This document shows positions 1 to 10,137 of a stretch of DNA of 64,000 bases, one piece after another (position 1 is the stretch's first letter; each line of letters begins with the position of its first letter). Location of the stretch: positions 88,605 to 152,604 of the forward strand of contig NMRB01000095.1 in assembly GCA_002633025.1 (NCBI GenBank). The letters are read 5' to 3'. A program made the position numbers and the translations under genes. The notes beneath the pieces were generated by a model, which ran no database searches, had not been told where the DNA came from, and saw only the letters and a program-made list of their open reading frames with translations. This DNA is from Notospermus geniculatus (lineage: Eukaryota; Nemertea; Pilidiophora; Heteronemertea; Lineidae).

Positions 1-1005
1 TGAGCCTAATAGCTAGCTGCCTATGGTCTCTTTAAACTGATGTGTGTTTCTGTGATTCCCCACTGCTGTGTTGTTTTCACAGGTAATTACCAATTACAAA
101 GCCCTTTGACCACTGAATCAGTTGTGCCAAATGTCGGTTGCCTGTGAAATCGCCACATTTTCCTGCTCACCATGTCCTCACTACATGTATTTAAGTGGGT
201 TCAGGCCTTTGCGTTTGCTTCTGTTATAGGAAGATTTTGGGAAACTCTTGTGGATTTTACAAAATATTTGCTTATTGTGTCAGCACTAGATCTACCAATT
301 CAGTTGAGAAACAAACATTTGCTTTTGCTATGCCAAAGATTTCAGGAAACATTTGTGGATTTTTCGAATAGGTATGGCCTTCAAAAAGCCTTCAGAAAAT
401 ACTCATAAAAAAACTTAACATGTGTTGATGTCGGCTTACCATCCACATCTGACAGACACTCAAGATAACATGCAACTTGAAACAGGTGAGTTATTGAAGC
501 AATCAGGCATTTGGAAGTCATTGGTTTCCATAGGAACTATGTCTCCACTACCTATCAAGAAGTATAATTTTGCGCACTGCAATTGGATGTTCAGAAAATT
601 CTGGAGTAAAACATCTGTCAGGTGTATCATTGATATGCGAGAATAGTAATGATAACTTGGATGAGAAACAGAACAAGACAGAACTGAATAAAATAATGAA
701 AAGAAAATGCAAATAAATGCAAAACAACTCAAGCAGAAAAAGACCCTGACACATAACAGAAGAATGCAGAAGGAATTCAATGGCATGCATCTGAACACAA
801 TATAAGCTACATGTATGACACCACTGAATTTTACAACACCATGGGCGAGGGGTGATCTGAAAATGACCTCCTACAACTTTCCAATAACACAGCTGCTTTT
901 CCTTAATGAAGAGCTACTAGTATGCCTATATTGTGATATAAGAACATTTTTGGTCACCTTGTCAAATGTTGGAAAAAAGGTTTGATGAGGTGATAGATGG
1001 AATAA

Positions 1006-1179
1006 CAGGGCCGTATTTAGCTTTTTGGTCCTGGCGGGGGGGGGGGCAAAAGCCTCTCTGGGGGGCATTTTTTAAGACGCTTTTTGCCATTTTTTGCCCA
1101 AAATCCGCATGAAAATCACATTTTTTGGTTGGCTTTCTTGACCCCCCCCCCTCGCTAAATACGGCTAAACACGGCCCTG
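1006..1179. mobile_element. CAGGGCCG foldback element, 5-bp TSD
   Basis: It is 174 bp with inverted ends CAGGGCCGTATTTAG / CTAAATACGG..CGGCCCTG, flanked by AATAA at 1001-1005 and 1180-1184. Copy B lacks it at the matching site. CAG...CTG ends with a short TSD fit a hAT-like non-autonomous element. The interior has homopolymer G and C runs. Confidence 0.7.
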
Positions 1180-1549
1180 AATAAGCAGAAGCCACTGATT
1201 TTATTGGAAGTGGGAGGTGTTAGTGATTCACCACATGTGGAAGTGATGTTAACACATCTGACATAGAAATAATTTTAACATAAAGCGATAATTGCAAAAT
1301 CGACATAAACAACATACGAACACACAGCTTGAATTGAACTTGTCGCACTTTCCCCTTTTTGGAAGAAAAGTCGAGAAATGGAAAATTGTCCTCAAAGGGT
1401 AATTCTTTTGCTCACAGTATAAATAAACCAATCATATACTTATACTATTTGTTGATTCATAAAATTTTGATCGTGTGGAGTGGACATACGGAAAATACTC
1501 ATTCTTTACTCAGACCAGAAGAGATCCAACTTCTTTTACCTCACATTAA

Positions 1550-2311
1550 CCCCACTGGGTAGGACGTCATTATGTCATTACAAAAATCCAGGGAATCCCC
1601 GGAAACACCCAAGGGTCGGTCGTAGCTTGCATACGGGGTAATAGTACGCCTTGCAAGGAAATGGCATGTCACAGTGCGTAGGACCACGGACCTGTATACT
1701 GACGGGATAGGCAACTCGGGCGTGTGACGTATCCACCTGTGTTAATGCTGCATTTTCTCTACTGTGAAGGCATAACTTTCTTTTTAAAAGTCGTTGCATC
1801 GTTAAAGGAAGCAACAGGCTTTTATGACGTAAGGTTTTATGTTTAGAATTTGACAGGTTATGGATTAATCGCCGCTTAAAAATGACCGCCGCTGATCAGC
1901 CTTCATGAAGCCGGCCGATTCAAGATGGCGGTTGTGCATTTATTCGAGAAATGTCTGCACTTTTCAGTTGAAGTAAACAAGAAACGATGGGATAATATGT
2001 CGGTAAATTGGTCCACATCGTTTCGATAGATCAATACTGAATGTCGTGATACCTAGATTTAAGTAGGAAACGAATTACTTTTTACGATATCACCGTTTTT
2101 TAGTGCAGTGGTCGTATATTTCCGAGTCGGTCGACCGGACGGCCGCGAGTCAATCCTAACACAGGTGGCGTACGTCATCACGTAGCGTTGTGCAGTTCGC
2201 GACGTCAGAGTTGCCTATCCCGTCAGTATACAGGTCCGTGGTAGGACGTTATTAATTTTTTTAAGAAAGGAAAATTCGAACTAAAAAAAATGACACTGAG
2301 TTACTACGGGG
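1550..2311. mobile_element. TTAA-flanked element (piggyBac-like), 762 bp
   Basis: It begins TTAA-CCCC and ends GGGG-TTAA (TTAA at 1546-1549 and 2312-2315). The terminal inverted repeats beyond CCCC are imperfect. Copy B has an unfilled site (TCAAGTATTC near 16117). TTAA target choice is that of piggyBac and Kolobok elements. No transposase ORF. A second element is nested in it. Confidence 0.6.
1685..2240. mobile_element. Nested 556-bp element with 33-bp perfect inverted repeats
   Basis: The ends CACGGACCTGTATACTGACG... at 1685-1717 and 2208-2240 are perfect inverse complements. GTAGGAC at 1678-1684 and 2241-2247 looks like a 7-bp TSD. It lies wholly inside the TTAA element. No coding capacity. 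Confidence 0.7.
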
Positions 2312-2788
2312 TTAAGTATTCTCCAAATCATTTTATTGTTTGACCTCATTTTGGTTACACAATCACAGTCCAAACGCCAAAAAAACGCACCACTCGAAAA
2401 AACTGAACCAATGATATCAGAGAACAGGCCTAGGCAGACGAGCTCCCCAGTTAGGGTCAACAATATCATTGATAACAATTCCGAAGTTTGAATAGGCCAC
2501 TGAAATCAGTGGGGGAAGACTTAAGTCACAAACACAAATACAAATGTCCAAACACATGTTTTTTTTATGGGAATTTCCAGCCTTATAGGATTACCTGCAG
2601 GGGTAGTATAATGTGTATTGTCCCCACCTGCACCCCACCCTACTACCATACAACATACTGCATGGCCTGCAGAACCACAAGAATCCGAACTACCGGTACC
2701 ACCGCATGCACAGGACTAGATTCTAAAACTCGACTTGCTTCCAGAGCACTGCCACACCGGGTTGAGTGTCTCAAATTTCAGGATCCTA

Positions 2789-3065
2789 CAGTACGTTGCA
2801 CAATTGACCTCTCTTCCGTGGCACGCACCATCTGCGCACCACATGCAGCGTCATGCGCTTACCATTCTCCTATCTTCCATGGACGTCGCGCACCGTCTGG
2901 AAGGCACGTAGTGAAGACATAACGTCATTCGCTCGTGGTGCGCAGAAGTCACACAGAAGAGACCCGTGACGCACCTGTACCATATACAATGAACTGAAGC
3001 GTACCATCCGCGTCACGTACGCGGCAGTTGTGCGGATAAAGGTAGGTCAATTGTGCAACGTACTG
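2789..3065. mobile_element. CAGTACGTTG foldback element, copy in duplication A
   Basis: Inverted ends CAGTACGTTGCACAATTGAC / ...CAACGTACTG flanked by TA. The interior is CpG-rich. The same family is at 16436-16708 and 16874-17156. Non-autonomous with a TA target (Tc1/mariner-like behaviour). Confidence 0.75.
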
Positions 3066-3539
3066 TACTTCCTGTTTAACCTCGTCCCAGGCGAGTAAAA
3101 CACAATGCAGAAATCCCTGGTTCAAGGTTGAAGCTGAAGTTTCGATTGGCGACACAGTGTGGCGCTGCTTCCAGAGAACAACAAGTCTAGTATTGAGAAC
3201 AACATATAACTTGTGCCGACATCCAGACAGAGAAGAAATGTGCAGAAATTGAATAACATGCACAAAGTGTCCTACCTTGCTGAGGGCTCCCCTCAACGGT
3301 TTAGTGCCCGAATAAAGCAACTTGAACATGGCGATTTATTGGTACATCAACTCTCACCTTCACTCAATCACTGGCGGCATGAATTAAGAGATGGGATGTT
3401 GGATTAGAACAGAGGAAGTCTATTAAGCATCGCACGTACAACAGACAGGAAGGTCCAAAAGCCTCAGCACACAGTCAAAACATTCATCCAACATTCTGAT
3501 TACCGGTATGCTCAATTTGGAAAAAATTCAGCACAAAAT

Positions 3540-3601
3540 ACATGTAGGTTAATCCACACGTAAAACTTTAAAGGCATTACGTGTGGATTAACTTACATGT
3601 A
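3540..3601. repeat. Short hairpin, also at 17690-17752
   Basis: ACATGTAGGTTAATCCACAC and its near-perfect inverse complement are separated by about 22 bases. Present in both copies of duplication 1. Confidence 0.6.
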
Positions 3602-3998
3602 TTTGCTTTTTAATTTTTTCCAAGAGACCTTGTCCATTTTCTAGAAATAAGCGTAGGAATCTTTGTGGATAAGCCATCCTCTAAGTTTCCTATCTGTAGA
3701 GTAAAATACACATAACATCAGCAAATACTTTTGCCATTTCTTGGTAATTTTGATAACCAATGCCATAGTAGAGATGGCATTTGCAAACACAGGACGGATT
3801 CTGATATGCCGCCAGAGGGCCCTCCCTCAGACGTGAAAGGGTTAAGCCATATCCACCCATAATTTGAATTTCATTGAAATCATATGAAAATTTGACTGTG
3901 AACAGCCATGTATGACGACCGTCATAACACAACATGTGTTCGTTAAAATGCAGCATTGATCTGAAACTCAACTGACCGTACACCAACTCCAACGACAT

Positions 3999-5557
3999 GT
4001 AACTGACGTATGTTTCATCAAAATCGGCCCAGCCGTTGCGGAGCTATCGTTGATAAACCTCGCGCCAAGGGGATTTGGAATGGAGAGTAGTTAAAAGGGA
4101 ATATCAGTTCAAGCATAAGAAATTATGTAAGCAAGTTATAGATATTTTTGCCAAAATACCTTATCCCCAGCTGCAGAGTTCTGTGGAACTGCCACCTACA
4201 TTTAAACGCAAGAATTATGGAAGACTTTCCAAACCCAGGCACTCGACATTTATCACATTTTGAAGTCGATCAACAGTCAAATGGGTTTCACGTCAGGCTA
4301 CAGCCCACCTCGAGCCTACAGTCAGTCATGGGAAAAGGACTTGTAAGCTCCTGTGCCAGCCCAGGAACAGGTTACCTTTCCAGTGGAGAGGGCCTTCCAC
4401 ACGTGCTTTGCCAGGACTTTTGAACAGTCCACCACATGACATTCCTGCCAACAAGAATCCCCGACCAGTCTTCAAAAGGAAGCTAAAAAAATTTCTATAG
4501 CAGCACAGTGTTGCCTGCCCCTGCACATTTATCCCAATATATGCCACTGATCACTCTTTACTAGAAATACCAAAATTTTAAATTATTACTACAGTAGAAC
4601 GTCCCCACTGCAAGGGCACCTCTCTATTGAGGACACCAACGTTCAGCCCAGATTTGCCATTGCTACCTTTTGACCCCGGAAAGTGAGAACACCTCTCTAT
4701 TTAGGACAGCATCTGTCAGTCCCACAGGTGTCCTTAATAGAGAGGTTCCTAAGTACCAGTATTTCATATTCCATTGGTGGAGTACTTCATTTGTCTTATT
4801 TTGATCAACATTTTTTGCACCTCCTGGTCCCTAAGCCCCTTTTGGAATTTCTCTGGTAGACCACCCTTTCAACTTTCGTAATTTTTAGAAGTGGAGAGAC
4901 TACTTCTGGAAGAAGTTATATGAAAGAAGATTTCATCCTAATTTTCAAATTCATAGAGGAAAATGTACAAAATCAAAACTGAACAAAAGTCGTTTCTAAA
5001 AAGTAAATCCCAGGACCTTTATATGAATTGAGGATGCCAAGAATAAGACCATTGCATTAAAGAAAAGAGTTGAGACCTTGTCAACCGGTGATTCGCAGAG
5101 ACGTTCGGTGGACGCTATCACATAATACTCTTTCTTTGTGGTGGAAGACCCTGGCGGAAGGTTGTATATGCAGACATTTGGACCTCGTGGGGGCAATGAA
5201 CTGCACACACTGGTATGATCCGGAATCGACGATATCACACTACCCTGGTGCATTAATATCAAGAAAAAAGTGCTTTATTCTAAAGTGGTACTACATCCCT
5301 TTACCAGAAGTGAAATTCAGAAAATTTATGTTTCTTTCATGATCTTATGAAACTAATGACTATTGAAAATGGGGAGGGTTTAGCTCTTATGGGGAGTGGG
5401 GGATCAGGGAGACCAATAATCATGTAGGCCCCCTACATGTAGTAGAGTCCCTGTAACTGCGTTGCAAGCACCACTTCCTTTCTCATACAAGGGACAGAAT
5501 GGCCACATACGCCGCAACATTTCAAAATATCTGAGATCCTCCCCGTGATAAAATAAT
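3999..5557. other. Intergenic DNA, no gene seen
   Basis: I see only repeat debris. At about 4592-4750 there are CAGTAGAACGTCCCC and two facing copies of CACCTCTCTATT / AATAGAGAGGT, resembling the ends of pogo/Tigger-type DNA transposons (weak). No exon-like ORF with splice sites. Confidence 0.45.
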
Positions 5558-5795
5558 TTATAGTCCGGCACAGCCTTCGCGCGATCCCAAAGGAATGCGG
5601 AAATACGAAATCTGACAACAGCTTGCGGCTACCTAATTGTGTGTGTGAAAGTAGAGGAGAGTATAATTTGGTCACGCTGTCCAATCGGCTATTCAAGAGT
5701 CATTTATTGAATAAGATGTGTGGTCAGCGTGTGGTTTGTGGTAAGCCTACTTCCGCATTCCAATGGGTCGCGCGAAGGTTGTGTCGGACTATAAG
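5558..5795. mobile_element. Foldback element with about 44-bp inverted repeats
   Basis: TTATAGTCCGGCACAGCCTT... at the left end matches the inverse complement of ...TGTGTCGGACTATAA at the right, through the GCGCGA and CATTCC blocks. TA-flanked, no coding capacity. Confidence 0.7.
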
Positions 5796-5937
5796 ACATA
5801 TTTTATTGCCTTGAAATAAATTACATCCCTTTCATAAATCCTACTCAAAAGAGTCATGTGCAACAAAGAAACACCCAAAAAAACTATAGGCCTACATCCA
5901 ATATAGCTACATGTATTTGGACTCGTCACCAAAAATA

Positions 5938-6082
5938 TGGGGCCGTATTCAAAAAGGGTGATCATCAAGTGATTAAGACTTTTTAGACGCGTGTAACTTC
6001 ACTATTTAAATGCACACACTTCCACCATGCATTTGACGAAGTCACACGCGTCTAAGTCTTAAACACCCTTTTTTACGCCCAT
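5938..6082. mobile_element. Foldback element, GGGCC(G/A)TATTCA family, member 1
   Basis: Imperfect inverted repeat with arms containing AAAGGGTG, TTAAGACTT and GACGCGTGTAAC, a sibling of the element at 6179-6307. Short central loop with TTCCACCATGCATTTG. Confidence 0.6.
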
Positions 6083-6178
6083 GGTGTTTAAGTGGTAAAA
6101 CAAGGGCCTGTAGTTCTGCACATAGACAACATGCATACATGCTGGGTACTGGACTGACTGGATTCAGTGCAAACACAA

Positions 6179-6307
6179 TGGGCCAAATTCATAAAGGGTG
6201 TTTAAAACTTAAACGCGTGTAACATCGTCAAATGCATGGTGGAAGTGTGTGCATTTGGTGAAGTTACATGCGTCTAAGTCTTAAACACCCTTTATGAATA
6301 TGGCCCA
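6179..6307. mobile_element. Foldback element, GGGCC(G/A)TATTCA family, member 2
   Basis: About 129 bp, TGGGCCAAATTCATAAAGGG at one end and the matching inverse complement at the other. Two 20-bp direct repeats of TTAAATTTTGAATGACTG follow at about 6318-6357. Confidence 0.65.
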
Positions 6308-7300
6308 ATATGGAAATTGTTAAATTTTGAATGACTGTTAAATTTTGAATGACTGTTAAACACCTAACACTGTTAGGTTTCTTGTTATGGCGCCACTCAG
6401 AGTGTTAGACGGGATTCTGGATTAGGAATCAGACACACATTTTTTGAAAAATTTTATACAGCATGCAAATGTGGACAAGATGCCACTTTAAATATTTTAA
6501 CTTCTTGAAATTTGGTGACGCTAGCTGTACATCTTACTCTCAGTAAAACAATTTACAGGAATGTATGCAGTAACTATTATTTACATGATTGTGCCAAACT
6601 ACGCTTATATAAAACTAAAGTGTCAGTGTTGAGATATGGTTCGCCCCGCCCTGCTGACCTCCGATGAAAAAACGTGGTGGGACCTTGGCAGGGGTAGTTG
6701 TTTCCCCAACTGATCACTGACAAAAAAGAATAGGAGCTCCACATTTCCATTGCCTCAAACTCAAAGGATGAATTATGCTAACCTATTATTTTGAATGACT
6801 ACAATAATCTGCATAACCGCAACTTAAGAATAACGGTAACCATAACAATCGGCACTCCGTAAACTAACGGTGAATTATTCTTGTGTTTTAAGTTGAAATA
6901 CACACCAACACTTTGAACTTGTGCATTAAAAATCAATGTGTCAGGTAATGGACTTGACGCCAGCATTCAAATTTCAGAACTTTTGAAATAAACCAAGGAT
7001 TTTTTTATATACCGGTAAATTACTATAACTGAAGAAAACATCAACATGGGATTGCAAGGCAAAAACCTATGACCCTGAATAACTGAAGGAACTTAATGAA
7101 ATGGCAAGCATCAAATAAACATAAAAATTTCAGATCACAGCACGTTTTTGTTCCAAATAGTATGCATATCTTTTCTGGCCGCCTTGGTACAAGCAGGGGG
7201 CAGAGGGCAAACCTATCCCAAAACTGACACCCTCTATATAAGCAGACACTGGTGAAATAAACAAGAGCTCAACAAGAGCTCAGTGTGCCCCCTTTCTTAC

Positions 7301-7449
7301 CTCTTCTAGTGGAGCGGGATGGCTTAAGTGCTCCGAACTGCCCGACCCCTGGCGGTAATGTGCTGGGGAGAAGCCGATGTCCGTCTGATTCATACGGCCA
7401 TTGTAATTGAAGCTGTGGTCTCCTCTCTGACTGCCCATAGTACCGTAGC
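7301..7449 (-). CDS. Coding-like exon, possibly a downstream EPB41-like exon
   Basis: This 149-nt open stretch lies between an acceptor (CATTTTCTAG) and a consensus donor (GAG then GTAAGA). It has GC-rich, codon-like composition unlike its AT-rich flanks. In the open frame it reads YGTMGSQRGDHSFNYNGRM, NQTDIGFSPAHYRQGSGSS and EHLSHPAPLEE, a hydrophilic linker-like sequence I do not recognise. It needs one base from the exon before it. The last FERM exon ends in phase 0, so at least one more exon must lie between if both belong to one gene. Confidence 0.4.
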
Positions 7450-7876
7450 CTAGAAAATGGGAGAAAATCAAAAAGAATGGCTGAAAAATATACAGTCTGT
7501 CCCAGAAAATTATGCAGCATGAATCTCGTGCCCAGGATTCTTAAATTCTAGCCGAGAGCACAATAAATACACTACGGTATTTAGATCTCCTAGGTACGAG
7601 GTCATGATCGGCATAAGATTCATTGGACTGTCTGTAACAACAGACCAGCAACTGCAAGGCCAGCATTGAATTCACCAGTATGGGCAAACTCACCCAGAGG
7701 GGATGGAAACGACTGGTTTTTAGCAAATGCTCTTTGGTCGAGTTGTCAGGGGACAAAAGTGAGATTAGTAAAGAACAGCGTCCTCAAAAAAGACACTTTA
7801 CCAAATGTAGATCGCAATCGTTAACCCAACACCACATACTACGAAGGTCTTCTATATCAAAGTTTCTATGTGCCCA

Positions 7877-7972
7877 GGGGCCTGTTTCAAAAAGTGACTT
7901 GAAGCTAATGGAAACGAAAATGCATTGAAGTTATGGTACATTAGCTTAAAGTCGCTTTATGAAACAGTCCCC
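7877..7972. mobile_element. Short foldback element
   Basis: GGGGCCTGTTTCAAAAAGTG and the inverse complement of GTCGCTTTATGAAACAGTCC bound about 96 bp. In the presumed intron or 3' flank of the EPB41-like gene. Confidence 0.6.
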
Positions 7973-8133
7973 AGGTTTAAAGGAAAATTCCATTTGACAA
8001 CAGAGAACACTGGAGATCGCCCGTAACAACAACACTAACGTTAACACTTTTTATTTCTTTTCAGCTACAAATATGAATAGTGTTACCAGTAAATGTAGTG
8101 CTAGCAGGACGATTTCTTGCACTCGCTGCAATA

Positions 8134-8334
8134 TGTGACCCGGCACAATAAAATGAGTCAGAATGCGCAGAGAAGAAGGCCCAAAATATCCAAGGTGACA
8201 CCAACAGTTTGTTGATTTCAGGATTGTCTGCCCATTGTGAAATTTGACTTTGTCGATTTCTGTAATTGTTGTCTGGTGTCATCTTCGGTCTTTTTCTGTG
8301 CACATTCCGACTCATTTTGTTGTGCCGGATCACA
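8134..8334. mobile_element. TGTGACCCGGCAC foldback element, copy 1
   Basis: Inverted ends TGTGACCCGGCACAA... / ...TTGTGCCGGATCACA with ATGAGTC(A/G)GAAT just inside. The same family is at 19774-19973 and 24283-24483, with a half copy near 20030-20091. Confidence 0.75.
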
Positions 8335-9229
8335 TGTTGTTATTTGATGATGTCGTTGAGAAATCCTGACAGCAATAGCCGTCTATAACACCAAACAGGA
8401 ATGTTCCTTTAACTGGTTTCAGACCGCTCACAGCAGCTTACACAACGTCAAACATCACGGAGGGTATTTCGGGCACTAGAGGTGACCATTACGTGATTAT
8501 CCTTCCCTATTATCATTACGGTATGTGTAAATACCAAAAGTGTTACTGGATTTTTTGCAGCCATGTCACTAACACATGCAACATAGCGTGTATTCTGGAA
8601 ACATCTCCAGTACAGCAGGACTAGTTCAGACGTCGGCTGATATGAATATTTAGTAAATGCTTTTACTGGCAGTTTTGTACAGAGCCCTCAAATGCATTTG
8701 TATAGCACACAAAAAGTAAAAGCATTTACTTCATCTTTTCTAAACTTCTCATTACGTACGTCAGTACTTGTAGAGTATGCTACCCGTGGGGTAGTGGTCA
8801 GAGTAAATTACAAAGCGGAGACAAAAGCAAAACATTCCGCAAAATTCTTGCAACTTTTAAACAGTGACTGACGTTCACTTTTGTGTGAGTATCGTATGTA
8901 TATGTACCTTCCATTAAGTTAAGCCGTGTGAGCGAGCCTGCAAGATAAGCATGAATAGGATTAATATAGGAAGCATAGAAAGGAGTTATGGCACTACAGG
9001 GTGAATACAGCAATATGTACAGGAAGCATATTTTCATGTACAGTACCGGTAAGTTAATTTTTATGTACAGTAAGTGAATTTTTATGTAGAGTAAGCTAAT
9101 TTTGCATCCCTGATGGGGTAAGCCCCTGTCATCTAATAGGACAGAACCTAGGATAAGCTCAAATCAACTGTGCTGTCTATAGTTCAGAGTATTAAAGAAG
9201 TTATCAGTCTCAGTCAGGTCAAGTTTAGC

Positions 9230-9480
9230 GTGTTCGACTACTTACACCGCCCAGGCACTAGCACTTTCTCAAACCTGTGCATTGGAGGCCAATAAAAGAA
9301 CACTGTTGTGTTAGACACGAGTAAAGTGTCATGGTGGATGCGCTCTGATTGGCTGATTGTCCGCCATGACACTTATTCGTGTCTAACATGACAGCGTTGG
9401 ATTTCTTTTGCACGCCAATGTACAGCTGATGTATGCGAGGGTGTGCGTACATCTACGTTCAGAAGTGACATCATGCTCTG
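9230..9480. mobile_element. Element related to 17803-18181
   Basis: It shares, in inverse orientation, the AGGCACTAGCGC-like end, the hairpin (C)TGTCGTGTTAGACACGAGT and a central CAGCCAATCAGAGCGCATCC block (here ATTGGCTG). It lies in the interval between the FERM exon and the 7.3-kb exon. Confidence 0.55.
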
Positions 9481-9805
9481 CATGCTGGGATACTTCCCGG
9501 AGTAACGAGCTCAGGGGGAGGGTTAGTAGCGCCTGGCGTAACAGGCCTGACTTGGAGAACTTCCGGTAAATAAAATGCTGTCGTGCCAGGCCGGTGTACG
9601 TGCGAGTAAGAAATAGAACACACTAGTTACATGTAATAGGCAGGAAGCAAGAAGACGAATAAGAACATAAAGCAACACAATTTCGCAACCTTAATGCAAG
9701 AAACAGCACACATGCTTAAATAGGAACCTGGCAAGGCAATCCGCCAAAATAGGTTCAGTCCCATTAGATTATAGCCGATACAGTACACTTGTACAGTCTA
9801 ACCAG

Positions 9806-9806
9806 N
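9806..9806. other. Single N close to the last FERM exon
   Basis: An isolated N 67 bp beyond the donor of the FERM F2 exon. It may mark a gap of unknown size. Other isolated Ns are at 21363, 28963 and 58793. A run of 24 Ns is at 37089-37112. Confidence 0.6.
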
Positions 9807-9872
9807 ACGTAGGCCCGGGGTGAAAGGGGCTTTGCCCAAAACTGGTGGAGGTATCAGGATTTTCTCACTTAC

Positions 9873-10137
9873 CCAAACCTGGTGTAGGTCCACACCGTAC
9901 ATCGCCAGCTTCATGGCATTCTCAAGAAAGTGAACATCAGCGTCGGCAGGAGTTTGACCGTTGTGCACTTTGTGAAGCTCGGCGATCCTCTGTAGGAGTT
10001 CCGGTGTCTGATTGGGTAGGAATTGATAATCGGCGAGGTACATGATGCCCTGGGCTGTTTCCTCATCGTAGTCACCTATTTCTGATTGAGCAGTGTAAGA
10101 CCCAAGGATGGCGGCAGTAAGCATTGAACATGGCAAC
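9873..10137 (-). CDS. EPB41: EPB41-like exon: core of FERM F2
   Basis: This 265-nt exon encodes 88 residues plus one base: [75 protein letters not shown]. GSYxxQSExGDYD and LENAxKLxMYGVDLH are diagnostic of the 4.1 group. I placed the donor at GTAAGT after VW, which gives phase 0. The family has a conserved AKD-EG there, beginning the F3 exon, and that exon is not found downstream. Confidence 0.92.

Larger units (their letters stand above)
1..3998. repeat. Segmental duplication 1, copy A
   Basis: This is collinear with 13806-18542. Shared blocks include 280-880, 1190-1545, 2316-3065 and 3100-3998. It differs by insertions in one copy or the other. It may continue left of the window. No gene is seen in it. 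The small ORFs are broken or shared repeat sequence. Confidence 0.9.
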
